A stretch of DNA of 64,000 nt. Origin: Haloferax elongans ATCC BAA-1513. GTDB taxonomy: Archaea; Halobacteriota; Halobacteria; Halobacteriales; Haloferacaceae. The notes under the pieces are model-generated. The model saw only the letters and a program-made list of their open reading frames with translations. It did no database searches and was not told the DNA's origin. The stretch is taken from assembly GCF_000336755.1 (NCBI RefSeq), contig NZ_AOLK01000022.1, positions 320,748-384,747 of the forward strand, given 5' to 3'. Positions within the stretch are counted from its first letter, which is position 1. Every line of letters begins with the position of its first letter. Shown here piece after piece: positions 32,767 through 40,460 of this stretch. Both the position numbers and the translations under genes were made by a program.

Positions 32767-33537
32767 ATGTTGACGATGCACCTCTCCGACATCGTCGCCC
32801 GCTTCGACGAGACACTCGCGACCGACGAGTTCGCCGACGTGGACGCCAGCGCGAACGGCCTCCAAGTCGGCCCCGACGACGCGGAAGTCGAAACGGTGGC
32901 CTTCGCCGTCGATGCCGCAGAAGCGACCATCGAGGCTGCAATCGACGCCGACGCGGACCTGCTCGTTACCCACCACGGCCTCGTCTGGGGTGGCTTCGAC
33001 CGCCTGACCGGCCGCAACTTCGACCGCGTCGAACCGCTAATTCGCGAGGATATCGCACTCTACGTCTCGCACCTCCCGCTCGACGGCCACCAGAAACTCG
33101 GCAACGCCGCCGGGGTAGCGGACCACCTCGACCTCCGGGTTCGGGAGCCGTTCGGCTCCATGGGGCCGGTCCACATCGGTCAGCGCGGCGTGTTCGACTC
33201 GCCCAAGACGACCGAGGAAGTCCGTGAGGCGCTCGACGAACTCGACGGGAGCACAGGGACGCAGGTCATCGACTTCGGTCCCGACGAGATTTCGGACGTC
33301 GCTATCGTCACCGGCTCGGGAGTGGACTGGTTAGACGAAGCAGTCGAGACCGGCGTCGATGCGCTCGTCACTGGTGAAGGCAAGCAGAAAGTGTACCACG
33401 AAGCGCGCGAGGCCGGTCTCACGGTGTTCCTCGCCGGCCACTACGCCACCGAGACGTTCGGCGTTCGGAGCCTCGCCGCGCTCGCCGACGAGATGGGCGT
33501 GGAGACGGAGTACATCAGCCACCCGACCGGGCTGTAG
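32767..33537 (+). CDS. NIF3/DUF34 family metal-binding protein
   Basis: This 256-residue NIF3-like protein (ATG 32767; ATG 32776 also possible) has DASANGLQVGPDDAEVETVAFAVD, the metal-binding LLVTHHGLVWGG with two His, YVSHLPLDGHQKLGN, VFLAGHYATETFGV and a C-terminal EYISHPTGL. The family binds a dinuclear metal centre. It is often annotated as type 2 GTP cyclohydrolase I, but its cellular role is unsettled. It is the first GC-rich gene after the AT-rich island and lies 90 bases before the deoxyhypusine synthase gene. Confidence 0.92.
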   Translation: MLTMHLSDIVARFDETLATDEFADVDASANGLQVGPDDAEVETVAFAVDAAEATIEAAIDADADLLVTHHGLVWGGFDRLTGRNFDRVEPLIREDIALYVSHLPLDGHQKLGNAAGVADHLDLRVREPFGSMGPVHIGQRGVFDSPKTTEEVREALDELDGSTGTQVIDFGPDEISDVAIVTGSGVDWLDEAVETGVDALVTGEGKQKVYHEAREAGLTVFLAGHYATETFGVRSLAALADEMGVETEYISHPTGL

Positions 33538-33629
33538 TCCTCGCTTTCTGGTTTCAGTTCATCTGTCAACCCCCCGCACGGCTTCTCCGGACCGGGGCGT
33601 TCAAACGCTCGGCCGTCGCAGTGGCTTCC

Positions 33630-34781
33630 ATGAGCGACCACGACGACGCCCACGACGGGGGTCACGAGGACGGCAGCCACGCGGACGACGACCACGAGGC
33701 TGACGCCCACGACCACGACGGCGGCTACGAGATGCCCGAGCGCGAGGAGTTCGAACACGACCCACTCGGTCACGCCGAAGTCAGCGCGGGCATGACCGTC
33801 GGCGAACTCGTTGAGCAGTACGGCCACGCCGGAATCGGGGCTGCCGACGTACACGAGGCAGCCGACATCTACGCCGAGATGCTGGCCGACGAGGACTGCA
33901 CCGTCTTCATGTCGCTTGCGGGGGCCATGGTCCCGACTGGAATGCGGAAAATCGTCTCGGACCTCATCCGCGACGGTCACGTGGACGCGCTCGTGACGAC
34001 CGGCGCGAATCTGACCCACGACGCCATCGAAGCCATCGGCGGCAAGCACCACCACGGACGGACCCATCCGGGCCCGTCTAGCTCCCACTCGCACGACTCG
34101 CGGGAACACGGGTCCGAGCACCACTGCGAGAAGACGCCCCGCGAGCACGACGAGACGCTCCGCGACGAGGAAGTCGACCGCATCTACAACGTCTATCTCC
34201 CGCAGGAGCACTTCGCTCTCTTCGAGTCGCACCTCCGCGACGAGGTGTTCCCGCCACTCGAAGAAGAAGGCGCAGTCAGCATCGAGCGACTCTGCCGTGA
34301 ACTCGGACGGGCGAACAGCGAAGTCAACGAACGCGAGGACATCGAGGAAGACGCTGGCGTCGCTGCGGCGGCCTACGAGTCCGACGTTCCCATCTACTGC
34401 CCCGCCGTGCAGGACTCCGTGCTCGGCCTGCAGGCGTGGATGTACTCCCAGACCTCGGCGTTCACGCTGGACGCGCTGGCGGACATGACGCCGCTGACGG
34501 ACCTCGCGTACGACGCCGAGACGGCGGGGTGTCTGCTCGTCGGCGGCGGCGTCCCGAAGAACTTCACCCTCCAGACGATGCTCGTCACGCCGGGGGCGTA
34601 CGACTACGGCGTCCAGATTACGATGGACCCCGAAGCGACCGGTGGGCTATCGGGTGCGACGCTCGACGAAGCGCGTTCCTGGGGCAAACTCGAAAAAGAC
34701 GCCCGCAACGCGACAGTCCTCGGCGACGCGACCATCATGCTCCCGCTGCTCGTCGCGTCAGCCCGCGAGCGACTGGCATAA
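33630..34781 (+). CDS. dys: Deoxyhypusine synthase
   Basis: This 383-residue protein matches deoxyhypusine synthase: VFMSLAGAMVPTGMRKI, DALVTTGANLTHDAIEAIGGKHH, ALADMTPLTDLAYD, the probable catalytic Lys in LLVGGGVPKNFTLQ and VQITMDPEATGGLSGATLDEA. It transfers the aminobutyl (or an agmatine-derived) group onto the aIF5A lysine using NAD. Two His/Asp-rich segments are unusual: the N-terminal 35 residues (HDDAHDGGHEDG...) and an internal insertion around residues 145-175 (HHHGRTHPG, SHSHDSREH). These may bind metal. The ATG at 33630 was preferred to the GTG at 33621. Confidence 0.93.
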   Translation: MSDHDDAHDGGHEDGSHADDDHEADAHDHDGGYEMPEREEFEHDPLGHAEVSAGMTVGELVEQYGHAGIGAADVHEAADIYAEMLADEDCTVFMSLAGAMVPTGMRKIVSDLIRDGHVDALVTTGANLTHDAIEAIGGKHHHGRTHPGPSSSHSHDSREHGSEHHCEKTPREHDETLRDEEVDRIYNVYLPQEHFALFESHLRDEVFPPLEEEGAVSIERLCRELGRANSEVNEREDIEEDAGVAAAAYESDVPIYCPAVQDSVLGLQAWMYSQTSAFTLDALADMTPLTDLAYDAETAGCLLVGGGVPKNFTLQTMLVTPGAYDYGVQITMDPEATGGLSGATLDEARSWGKLEKDARNATVLGDATIMLPLLVASARERLA

Positions 34782-34922
34782 TCAATTCAGCGAATTCAGC
34801 GAACAGACGGTTCCACTCGAGCCGAACCCTGCGTGCGGTCGCTCTCGGTAGTGGGTATCCATTCTCGTTTTCGAAAATCGGGCGCAAACATCTAATCACC
34901 CCGCCGAGACAGTTCGAACGGA

Positions 34923-36017
34923 ATGAAAGAGCCGTCGCTCGTGTCGCTCCTCAACGAGCGCTCCGACGTGGAACTCGCCGCGGTCTTCGAGCGAATCTGG
35001 GAGGCCAGAGGCTACGAGACGCGCGTCCGGTTCAGCGGTCCCGACGTCCATGTCGAAGCCGAGGGCGAGACGCCCGACGGCGCACACCGCGAGGTTCGAA
35101 TCTGGATTACGACGAGTAGGACAATCACCGCCGACATGACGAGCGCGTTCGTCCGCAAGTGCGACCGGGCGGGCGTCGAACCGTACGTCGCCGCAATCGG
35201 GCGTGGAAAGATGAACCCCAACGCACACCGAACCGGTCTCGTCGAACTCGACGCGTCGAGTATTGCAGTCGAGATTCGAGAGGCCGACATCGAACCGTTT
35301 GTCCGCGACCTCGCGGCGAGTGACGAAGACCACGTCAAAACGAATTGGCTGGGTGAGCGCGTCGACGAAGCGGATGGAGAAGGCGACAGCGACGGTGACG
35401 AGGCCGAGGACGACGCCCCCGAGGCGATTTCTCGCCGGGAAGCGCTGAAGAAAGTCGGCGGGTACGTCACCGGCGGACTCGTGACGTATCTCGTCGTCGA
35501 GCGAATCTCCGATATGATTCAGAACTCGCCGAAACTCCGGGCCGCCATCGCCGAGCGCGTCGCGTGGGTCGGGTCGTTCCTCCCGGACGTGTCGCTGCCG
35601 ACGGTCGAGTGGTCGATTCCCTCGCCACAGCCCATTCGGGACGACCCGTCGGTGCCCGACACGAACGCCTCGGCGCAGACGACCCCCTCCAACGCGACGG
35701 CCATCCCGTACGACGACCTCCGAGACGACCCGGAGGGATACGAGGGAACGGCTGTGACCTACTCCGGGATGATTGACGAGACCACCGAACGCGACGACGA
35801 GCGCTTCGCCGTCATCGCCGTCGAGGGCGCAAACGGACTGCCCAAAGGCGACATCGTCGGTCGCTGGCCAGCCGGGCAGTTCTTCGACGACGATATCGGC
35901 TTTCGGTTATTGACCGACGAGCGCGTCACGGTGTGGGGCCGTGTCGCTGGCACCACTTCGATGTTCTTCGGGCGTCCGCTTCCGCTGGTGGACTTGGTGG
36001 CGCTTCAGAAGGCGTGA
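34923..36017 (+). CDS. Hypothetical protein with restriction-endonuclease-like and OB-like parts
   Basis: This 364-residue protein has three regions. Residues 1-125 (VELAAVFERIWEARGYETRVRF, REVRIWITTSRTITADMTSAFV) resemble the restriction-endonuclease-like fold seen in Mrr-type proteins, but a full PD-(D/E)xK motif is not obvious. An acidic linker (about 145-165) precedes SRREALKKVGGYVTGGLVTYLVV, probably a membrane-proximal or transmembrane helix. The C-terminal 120 residues (YEGTAVTYSGMIDETTE, FAVIAVEG, RVTVWGRVAGT) look like an OB-fold. It may be a membrane-anchored nucleic-acid-binding protein; this is inference. Confidence 0.7.
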   Translation: MKEPSLVSLLNERSDVELAAVFERIWEARGYETRVRFSGPDVHVEAEGETPDGAHREVRIWITTSRTITADMTSAFVRKCDRAGVEPYVAAIGRGKMNPNAHRTGLVELDASSIAVEIREADIEPFVRDLAASDEDHVKTNWLGERVDEADGEGDSDGDEAEDDAPEAISRREALKKVGGYVTGGLVTYLVVERISDMIQNSPKLRAAIAERVAWVGSFLPDVSLPTVEWSIPSPQPIRDDPSVPDTNASAQTTPSNATAIPYDDLRDDPEGYEGTAVTYSGMIDETTERDDERFAVIAVEGANGLPKGDIVGRWPAGQFFDDDIGFRLLTDERVTVWGRVAGTTSMFFGRPLPLVDLVALQKA

Positions 36018-36119
36018 GGTGAATCCCTGCGGGTTTTTATCTCGCGTGTGTAGAAACGAGTGGCCGATGACGATGGCACCGCTCTGAGTCGGACTCGGCA
36101 CCCGACGATGAGGAACCCT

Positions 36120-36200
36120 ATGAGTGCCGAGGCCACCGATTACTCTCTAACTCCTCAGCCAGCCGACCAAAACGACTCCACGACTGACCAGAATCACTAA
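36120..36200 (+). CDS. Possible 26-residue small protein upstream of ABC exporter
   Basis: The frame MSAEATDYSLTPQPADQ... ends in DQNH at a TAA (36198-36200) that lies inside the TATA box of the ABC ATPase gene. It lies downstream of a TTTTTATC stretch (36034-36041). The composition is acidic and polar, haloarchaeal in style, but the frame is very short and may be chance. Function is unknown. Confidence 0.2.
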   Translation: MSAEATDYSLTPQPADQNDSTTDQNH

Positions 36201-36205
36201 ATAAC
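36197..36205 (+). promoter_or_regulatory. TATA box of ABC exporter operon
   Basis: CTAAATAAC lies about 25 bases before the ATG at 36226, consistent with a leaderless transcript for the ATPase-permease operon. Confidence 0.5.
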
Positions 36206-36225
36206 ACGTTTGCCATCAGTTCGCA

Positions 36226-37134
36226 ATGGCAGCCGTCGAACTCCACAACGTCTCCAAACGCTACAGCGGAACGACGGCGATTTCGGACCTCTCACTGTCT
36301 GTCGAACGGGGCGAAGTGTTCGGATTTCTGGGGCCGAACGGGGCGGGAAAGTCGACGACCATCGACATCCTCCTCAACTACATCAGGCCCACGTCCGGCT
36401 CAGTCGAGATTCTCGGAAAAGACGTACGACGGAATCCCGTCGTGGTCAAGAAGCGCGTCGGCGTCTTGCCGGACCAGTACGCGGTCTTCGAACGTATGTC
36501 CGGACGCAAGCACGTCGAGTTCGCGATACGGTCCAAAGGGGCCGACGACGACCCGACCGACCTCCTCGAACGCGTCCGTCTCGAATCTGCCGCGGACCGC
36601 CCGGCGACGTCGTATTCGAAGGGGATGAAGCAACGTCTCATGCTGGCGATGGGGCTCGTGGGGTCGCCCGACCTCCTCGTCCTCGACGAGCCGTCGACCG
36701 GGCTGGACCCACTCGGCGTTCGCGTCATGCGGACTATCGTCCGCGAGGAACGCGAGCGCGGGGCGACAGTGTTCTTTTCGAGCCACATCCTCGAACAGGT
36801 CGAAGCCGTCTGCGACCGCGTGGGCATCCTCAACGAAGGGTCGCTCGTCGCACTCGACAGTATGGACGGACTACGGGAGGCAGTCGGCGCATCGTCACAA
36901 CTCACAGTCACCCTCGACCGTGTCACGGACGGCGTCCTCGACGAACTCGACGCGCTCGACGGCGTGACAGCCGTCGATGTCGAGGGAGAGTCACTCGTCG
37001 TCGCCTGTGAAAACACGGCCAAAGCGTCTGTCATCGACGCGGTGCGGGTCGACGGCAACACCGTCCAGAACATCACGACCGACGAACCGTCGCTCGAAGA
37101 CCTGTTCGTCTCCTACACGACGGAGGAACCATGA
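36226..37134 (+). CDS. ABC transporter ATP-binding protein (export type)
   Basis: This 302-residue ATPase has Walker A GPNGAGKST, a Q-loop-like VGVLPDQYAVFE, the degenerate signature SYSKGMKQR, Walker B DLLVLDEPSTGLDP and the H-loop SSHILEQ. A C-terminal ~85-residue regulatory extension typical of CcmA/NatA-type ATPases follows. It powers the ABC-2-type permease encoded by the next gene, with which it overlaps by ATGA. The substrate is unknown. Confidence 0.94.
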   Translation: MAAVELHNVSKRYSGTTAISDLSLSVERGEVFGFLGPNGAGKSTTIDILLNYIRPTSGSVEILGKDVRRNPVVVKKRVGVLPDQYAVFERMSGRKHVEFAIRSKGADDDPTDLLERVRLESAADRPATSYSKGMKQRLMLAMGLVGSPDLLVLDEPSTGLDPLGVRVMRTIVREERERGATVFFSSHILEQVEAVCDRVGILNEGSLVALDSMDGLREAVGASSQLTVTLDRVTDGVLDELDALDGVTAVDVEGESLVVACENTAKASVIDAVRVDGNTVQNITTDEPSLEDLFVSYTTEEP

Positions 37135-37973
37135 GGTGGCTCACCCTCAGCGTCCGAGAGTACGCTGCCGCGGCGCGCGGACGGCTGTTGGTCTCGGCGA
37201 TGGCGTTCTGCCTCGTAGTCGGACTCGGAAACAGCCTCCTCTACGTCAACGCGTACGAGAGAGGACCAGAACTCATCGAAACCGTCGGTATCGCGGGCGC
37301 GATGTTTATGATTCTCAGCGGCGTCGTTCCCGTTCTCGCGGTGGTCGCAAGTAGTGATGCCATCGCACGAAAGCGGAGTCGGGGGACGCTTCGCGTGATG
37401 CTCGGACTGCCCTACAACCGCCTCGATATCGTCGCTGGGACCTTCGTCGGTCGCTACGCGGTCGTTGCGACCGCTGTCACGCTGTACGTGTCTGTGGTCG
37501 CACTCACGTCAGTCGTGATTGGCAGTCCCCTCGGAGTCGAACGACTGGCGACGTTCTTCGCCATCACGTTGCTGTTGGCGATGGTGTTTACTGGCCTCGC
37601 GGTCTGTCTCTCGCTGCAGACTCAGTCAGTGACCCGCGCCTTTGCGGGCTCGTTGGTAGTTCTCGCAGTGTTTCTCTTCCGGCTCTGGGGATTCGTTCCG
37701 ACGGTCGTCGAACTGGTCCGAAACGGGATGGTAACCCCAGAGACGATGCCTGAATGGGGGTTGGTCTTCCAACAACTCAATCCGATTCGGGCCTTCACGT
37801 CCGCGCTAATCGGTCTCTATCCCGAACTAGCGTCCGCGCATTTCCTCGGTGAAGTCGTCGAGCCGCCGGTCCCGTACTATCATCAGCCGTCGTTTGCACT
37901 CGCCGTGCTCGGCGCTTGGGTACTCGTTCCGCTGGTGGTCGCATATCTCCGCTTCCGGACGGCAGATATCTGA
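37131..37973 (+). CDS. ABC-2-type transporter permease
   Basis: This 280-residue protein has six transmembrane segments (around 15-35, 55-75, 100-125, 137-160, 165-185 and 257-274). The loop SSDAIARKRSRGTLRVMLGLPYNRLDIV after helix 2 is typical of NosY/ABC-2 permeases. It should pair with the upstream ATPase as an exporter or membrane-remodelling complex. The cargo is unknown. The extracellular part between helices 5 and 6 is about 75 residues. Confidence 0.9.
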   Translation: MRWLTLSVREYAAAARGRLLVSAMAFCLVVGLGNSLLYVNAYERGPELIETVGIAGAMFMILSGVVPVLAVVASSDAIARKRSRGTLRVMLGLPYNRLDIVAGTFVGRYAVVATAVTLYVSVVALTSVVIGSPLGVERLATFFAITLLLAMVFTGLAVCLSLQTQSVTRAFAGSLVVLAVFLFRLWGFVPTVVELVRNGMVTPETMPEWGLVFQQLNPIRAFTSALIGLYPELASAHFLGEVVEPPVPYYHQPSFALAVLGAWVLVPLVVAYLRFRTADI

Positions 37974-38093
37974 CGTGGCTGTCCGTGGGTGTTACATGCG
38001 ACACTGGGTCGTGATGCAGTCGTGATTGGCCCGAACTGCTGAAACTCACCCGACAGAACAGTTATCGCACGCGACGAAGACGTCTGTCTGTTC

Positions 38094-39167
38094 ATGAACC
38101 GACGAGCGTTCTTGGCAGCATCGGGGCTCGGGCTTCTGGGAGGATGTGCATCCCGTGAGAGCGACACAAACGGCACCGAGACCACAGCAGCGACGGCCGA
38201 GCAGACGGCTGTCGCGACTGACAAGTCGGCGACTGTCGCGACCGACGAATCGACGGCAGCCGAGGCGGGAGGCGAGACACCGTTTCGCGGCGTCTCACTG
38301 TCACCACGAAGCTATTCGGACGACGAGTTCACGGAATTCTTCGAACACGTTCGAGAAACCGACCTCGCGGTTCGCTGGGCTGGAAACTGGCAAGACCTCG
38401 CTGCCGACGAGGGTGCGCCAGCTGTCGTCTGTACGCTCGCAGAGCAGTATGGATACCAGCCGATTATCGAGACAGGCGTCTACTCCGTCGACGCTGGCGA
38501 GCTATTTCAGCCGCTGGACGAAGCGGGGCAAGCCGCGTTCGTCGAGACGGTCAGCGACTTTGCCGCGGAGTGGAAACCACCCTACTTCGGCATCGGCGTC
38601 GAGGTGAATCTCCACGCCGAGGACGAACCGGAGCAGTTCGAGACGTTCGTCTCGCTCTTCGCCGACACCTACGACGCAATCAAGGACGCCTCGCCGTCCA
38701 CGCAGGTGTACACGGGGTTCCAACTCGAATGGATGCGCGGACTTCGCGGTGGTGTGTTCGGGGGCGAAAACGACGCCAGTCAGGCACAGTGGGACCTTCT
38801 CGACCGCTTTCCGAAGGCCGACCTCGTCGCGTTCACGAGCTATCCCGACCTCGTCTTCGAGCGACCGGCGGACATCCCAGACGAGTACTACGTCGAGGCG
38901 GCAGACCGCGTCGAAAAACCGATTGCAATCACCGAAACTGGCTGGGCAGCAACGCCGAGAGACATCGGTTGGGAGCGGACGGAAGCCCAGCAGGTCGCGT
39001 TCGTCGAACGCCTGTCCAACCTCACAAAACCTGTCGACGTCGCGATGCTCGTCTGGCTATGGATGTACGACCAGGGCGGTGACACGGCCGCCTTCGACGA
39101 CATGACCTTGCGACGACCGGACGGGTCTGCGCGTCCCGTTTGGGACGCGTGGACGACAGTCGTGTGA
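38094..39167 (+). CDS. Tat lipoprotein with glycoside-hydrolase-like TIM barrel
   Basis: This 357-residue protein begins MNRRAFLAASGLGLLGGC (twin arginine, lipobox Cys18), followed by a Thr/Ala-rich linker. The rest reads as a clan GH-A-type (beta/alpha)8 barrel: FRGVSLSPRSYSDDEFTEFF, YFGIGVEVNLHAED with a possible acid/base Glu at strand 4, VYTGFQLEWM and PIAITETGWAATP with a possible nucleophile Glu at strand 7. GH53 and GH17 enzymes have this pattern. It is likely a surface-attached glycosidase or sugar-binding relative. The polysaccharide substrate is unknown. Confidence 0.8.
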   Translation: MNRRAFLAASGLGLLGGCASRESDTNGTETTAATAEQTAVATDKSATVATDESTAAEAGGETPFRGVSLSPRSYSDDEFTEFFEHVRETDLAVRWAGNWQDLAADEGAPAVVCTLAEQYGYQPIIETGVYSVDAGELFQPLDEAGQAAFVETVSDFAAEWKPPYFGIGVEVNLHAEDEPEQFETFVSLFADTYDAIKDASPSTQVYTGFQLEWMRGLRGGVFGGENDASQAQWDLLDRFPKADLVAFTSYPDLVFERPADIPDEYYVEAADRVEKPIAITETGWAATPRDIGWERTEAQQVAFVERLSNLTKPVDVAMLVWLWMYDQGGDTAAFDDMTLRRPDGSARPVWDAWTTVV

Positions 39168-39183
39168 CAAACCATCAACGTGA

Positions 39184-39456
39184 CACAGAGCGTATAAGCA
39201 AGCTCTCTTCAGACTGGTCTCGGCCGTACTGACCGGCGACACCGACACGTCTCGTGACTACGAGTACACCGACTGGGACGAGGTCCGGTCGTTCGCACAC
39301 GGGTTCGCCACCTTCGTCGATGTCCGTGTCGCGCTCGGTGTTGGCCTCGCTGCCGCCGCTTCGGGGGTTCTATACTGGCTCGCCACGCGTGAGTCACCCG
39401 CGGACGAAGATGGACGACCCGAACTCGAGGACGCCACTGTCGGACCTCACACGTAG
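39184..39456 (+). pseudogene. Possible gene remnant or start-less small membrane protein
   Basis: An open frame with GC-rich third positions encodes DTSRDYEYTDWDEVRSFAHGF, then one clear helix (VRVALGVGLAAAASGVLYWL) and an acidic tail, ending at TAG 39454-39456. No ATG, GTG or TTG occurs in frame after the preceding stop. It is therefore either a truncated gene, a frameshifted one or one using a rare start. No family is recognised. Confidence 0.35.
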
Positions 39457-39591
39457 CGACACATTCGAGCGACCGTAGAACACCGTTGTACTAGAAAATA
39501 GTTCTCAACGTTCAATACGGCTAGAAATACTCGTTGAGAGAGTCTCAACACCAACGAATTAATTTTGGTCCCCTACAAACCGATGGTGTAT
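39457..39591 (+). promoter_or_regulatory. Promoter region with TCTCAACG-type inverted half-sites
   Basis: Three related half-sites occur: TCTCAACG (39503-39510), CGTTGAGA (39532-39539) and TCTCAAC (39543-39549). The last two form a perfect palindrome GTTGAGA-GAG-TCTCAAC. A TATA-like TTAATTTT (39559-39566) follows, about 29 bases before the ATG at 39592. The arrangement looks like an operator directly upstream of a TATA box. Confidence 0.45.
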
Positions 39592-40422
39592 ATGAGCGAG
39601 CAACGGGGTGAGAGACACCGAAGTCGGTTCAATGGGGATACACGCGTTCTCTATCGGCAGGCAGTTCGGACGCCGTTACCGGATATCGACGCCGAGCGGA
39701 TGTTCTACGAGAACATGATGAACGTCGCAGATGCCCAAGAGCAGAAGGCAGACATGCTCGAGGACCCCGATATCACGTTGCTCGAAGCCTACGAGCGGCA
39801 ACTCGAAGGCATCTCCGAGAGCTACAAACGGCGGCTCGAGAGCATCGCTGGCGACGACTACGAATCGGTCGCGCTCGCTCACTTCAACGGGGACCGAGAC
39901 GACCGCGTGAGTCGGCTGGCGGCGTACTACTACGAGGGGCTGTGGCGGATGCAACAGCGCATCACCGTCGCGGACATGATGTTCTTCCCCATCATCATCC
40001 GCTATCCCGACAGCTTCACCGTGAATATCCGCTTTGCGAGCGGCTACGCGACGACCAAGTCCGTCGTGTACGAGTCGCCCGAGCACTCCGAAGAGGACGT
40101 CGAAGACAAGTACTTCGACCGGTACTACAACGAGAGCCTGTTCGAGCAAAAGGAGGCTGCAGCCAAAATTAGAGCCTGGGCGGACATCATCCGCGAGGAG
40201 TTTCCAGACCCCGACGAATCGTCCTTCGACGAGCGAAAGTTCGGCGGTATCGTTTCGGGCGGCGGCCGAAAGGGGTCGCTCTTCTCGTCGGTCCTCGAAC
40301 GCGTTGAACCAGACCCAGACCGGTTCGACGAACCGGTGGAAGAGCCCATGCTGGTTCCAGAAGGAAAAGAAGCAAAGCGAACCGAGCGCGAGCTGCTCCC
40401 CGAAGGCTCGCTCGTTATCTAA
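39592..40422 (+). CDS. Uncharacterised cytoplasmic protein
   Basis: This 276-residue protein (ATG 39592, preferred because a TATA-like element lies 29 bases upstream) has no recognisable domain. It is helical in the first half (AERMFYENMMNVADAQEQKAD, LLEAYERQLEGISESYKRRLES). A hydrophobic core MMFFPIIIRYPDSFTVNIRF follows, then a charged Asp/Glu-rich C-terminal third. There is no signal peptide and no clear transmembrane helix. The operator-like palindrome upstream suggests specific regulation. Confidence 0.65.
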   Translation: MSEQRGERHRSRFNGDTRVLYRQAVRTPLPDIDAERMFYENMMNVADAQEQKADMLEDPDITLLEAYERQLEGISESYKRRLESIAGDDYESVALAHFNGDRDDRVSRLAAYYYEGLWRMQQRITVADMMFFPIIIRYPDSFTVNIRFASGYATTKSVVYESPEHSEEDVEDKYFDRYYNESLFEQKEAAAKIRAWADIIREEFPDPDESSFDERKFGGIVSGGGRKGSLFSSVLERVEPDPDRFDEPVEEPMLVPEGKEAKRTERELLPEGSLVI

Positions 40423-40460
40423 CCCCGGGCGGCTTGCGTCGGCAGAGTCTGTAGACGTTG

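Noticed and set aside
34794-34811. Two copies of AATTCAGCG after the deoxyhypusine synthase gene
   Set aside because: Only two 9-base copies, no further structure and no link to a gene start; likely chance.
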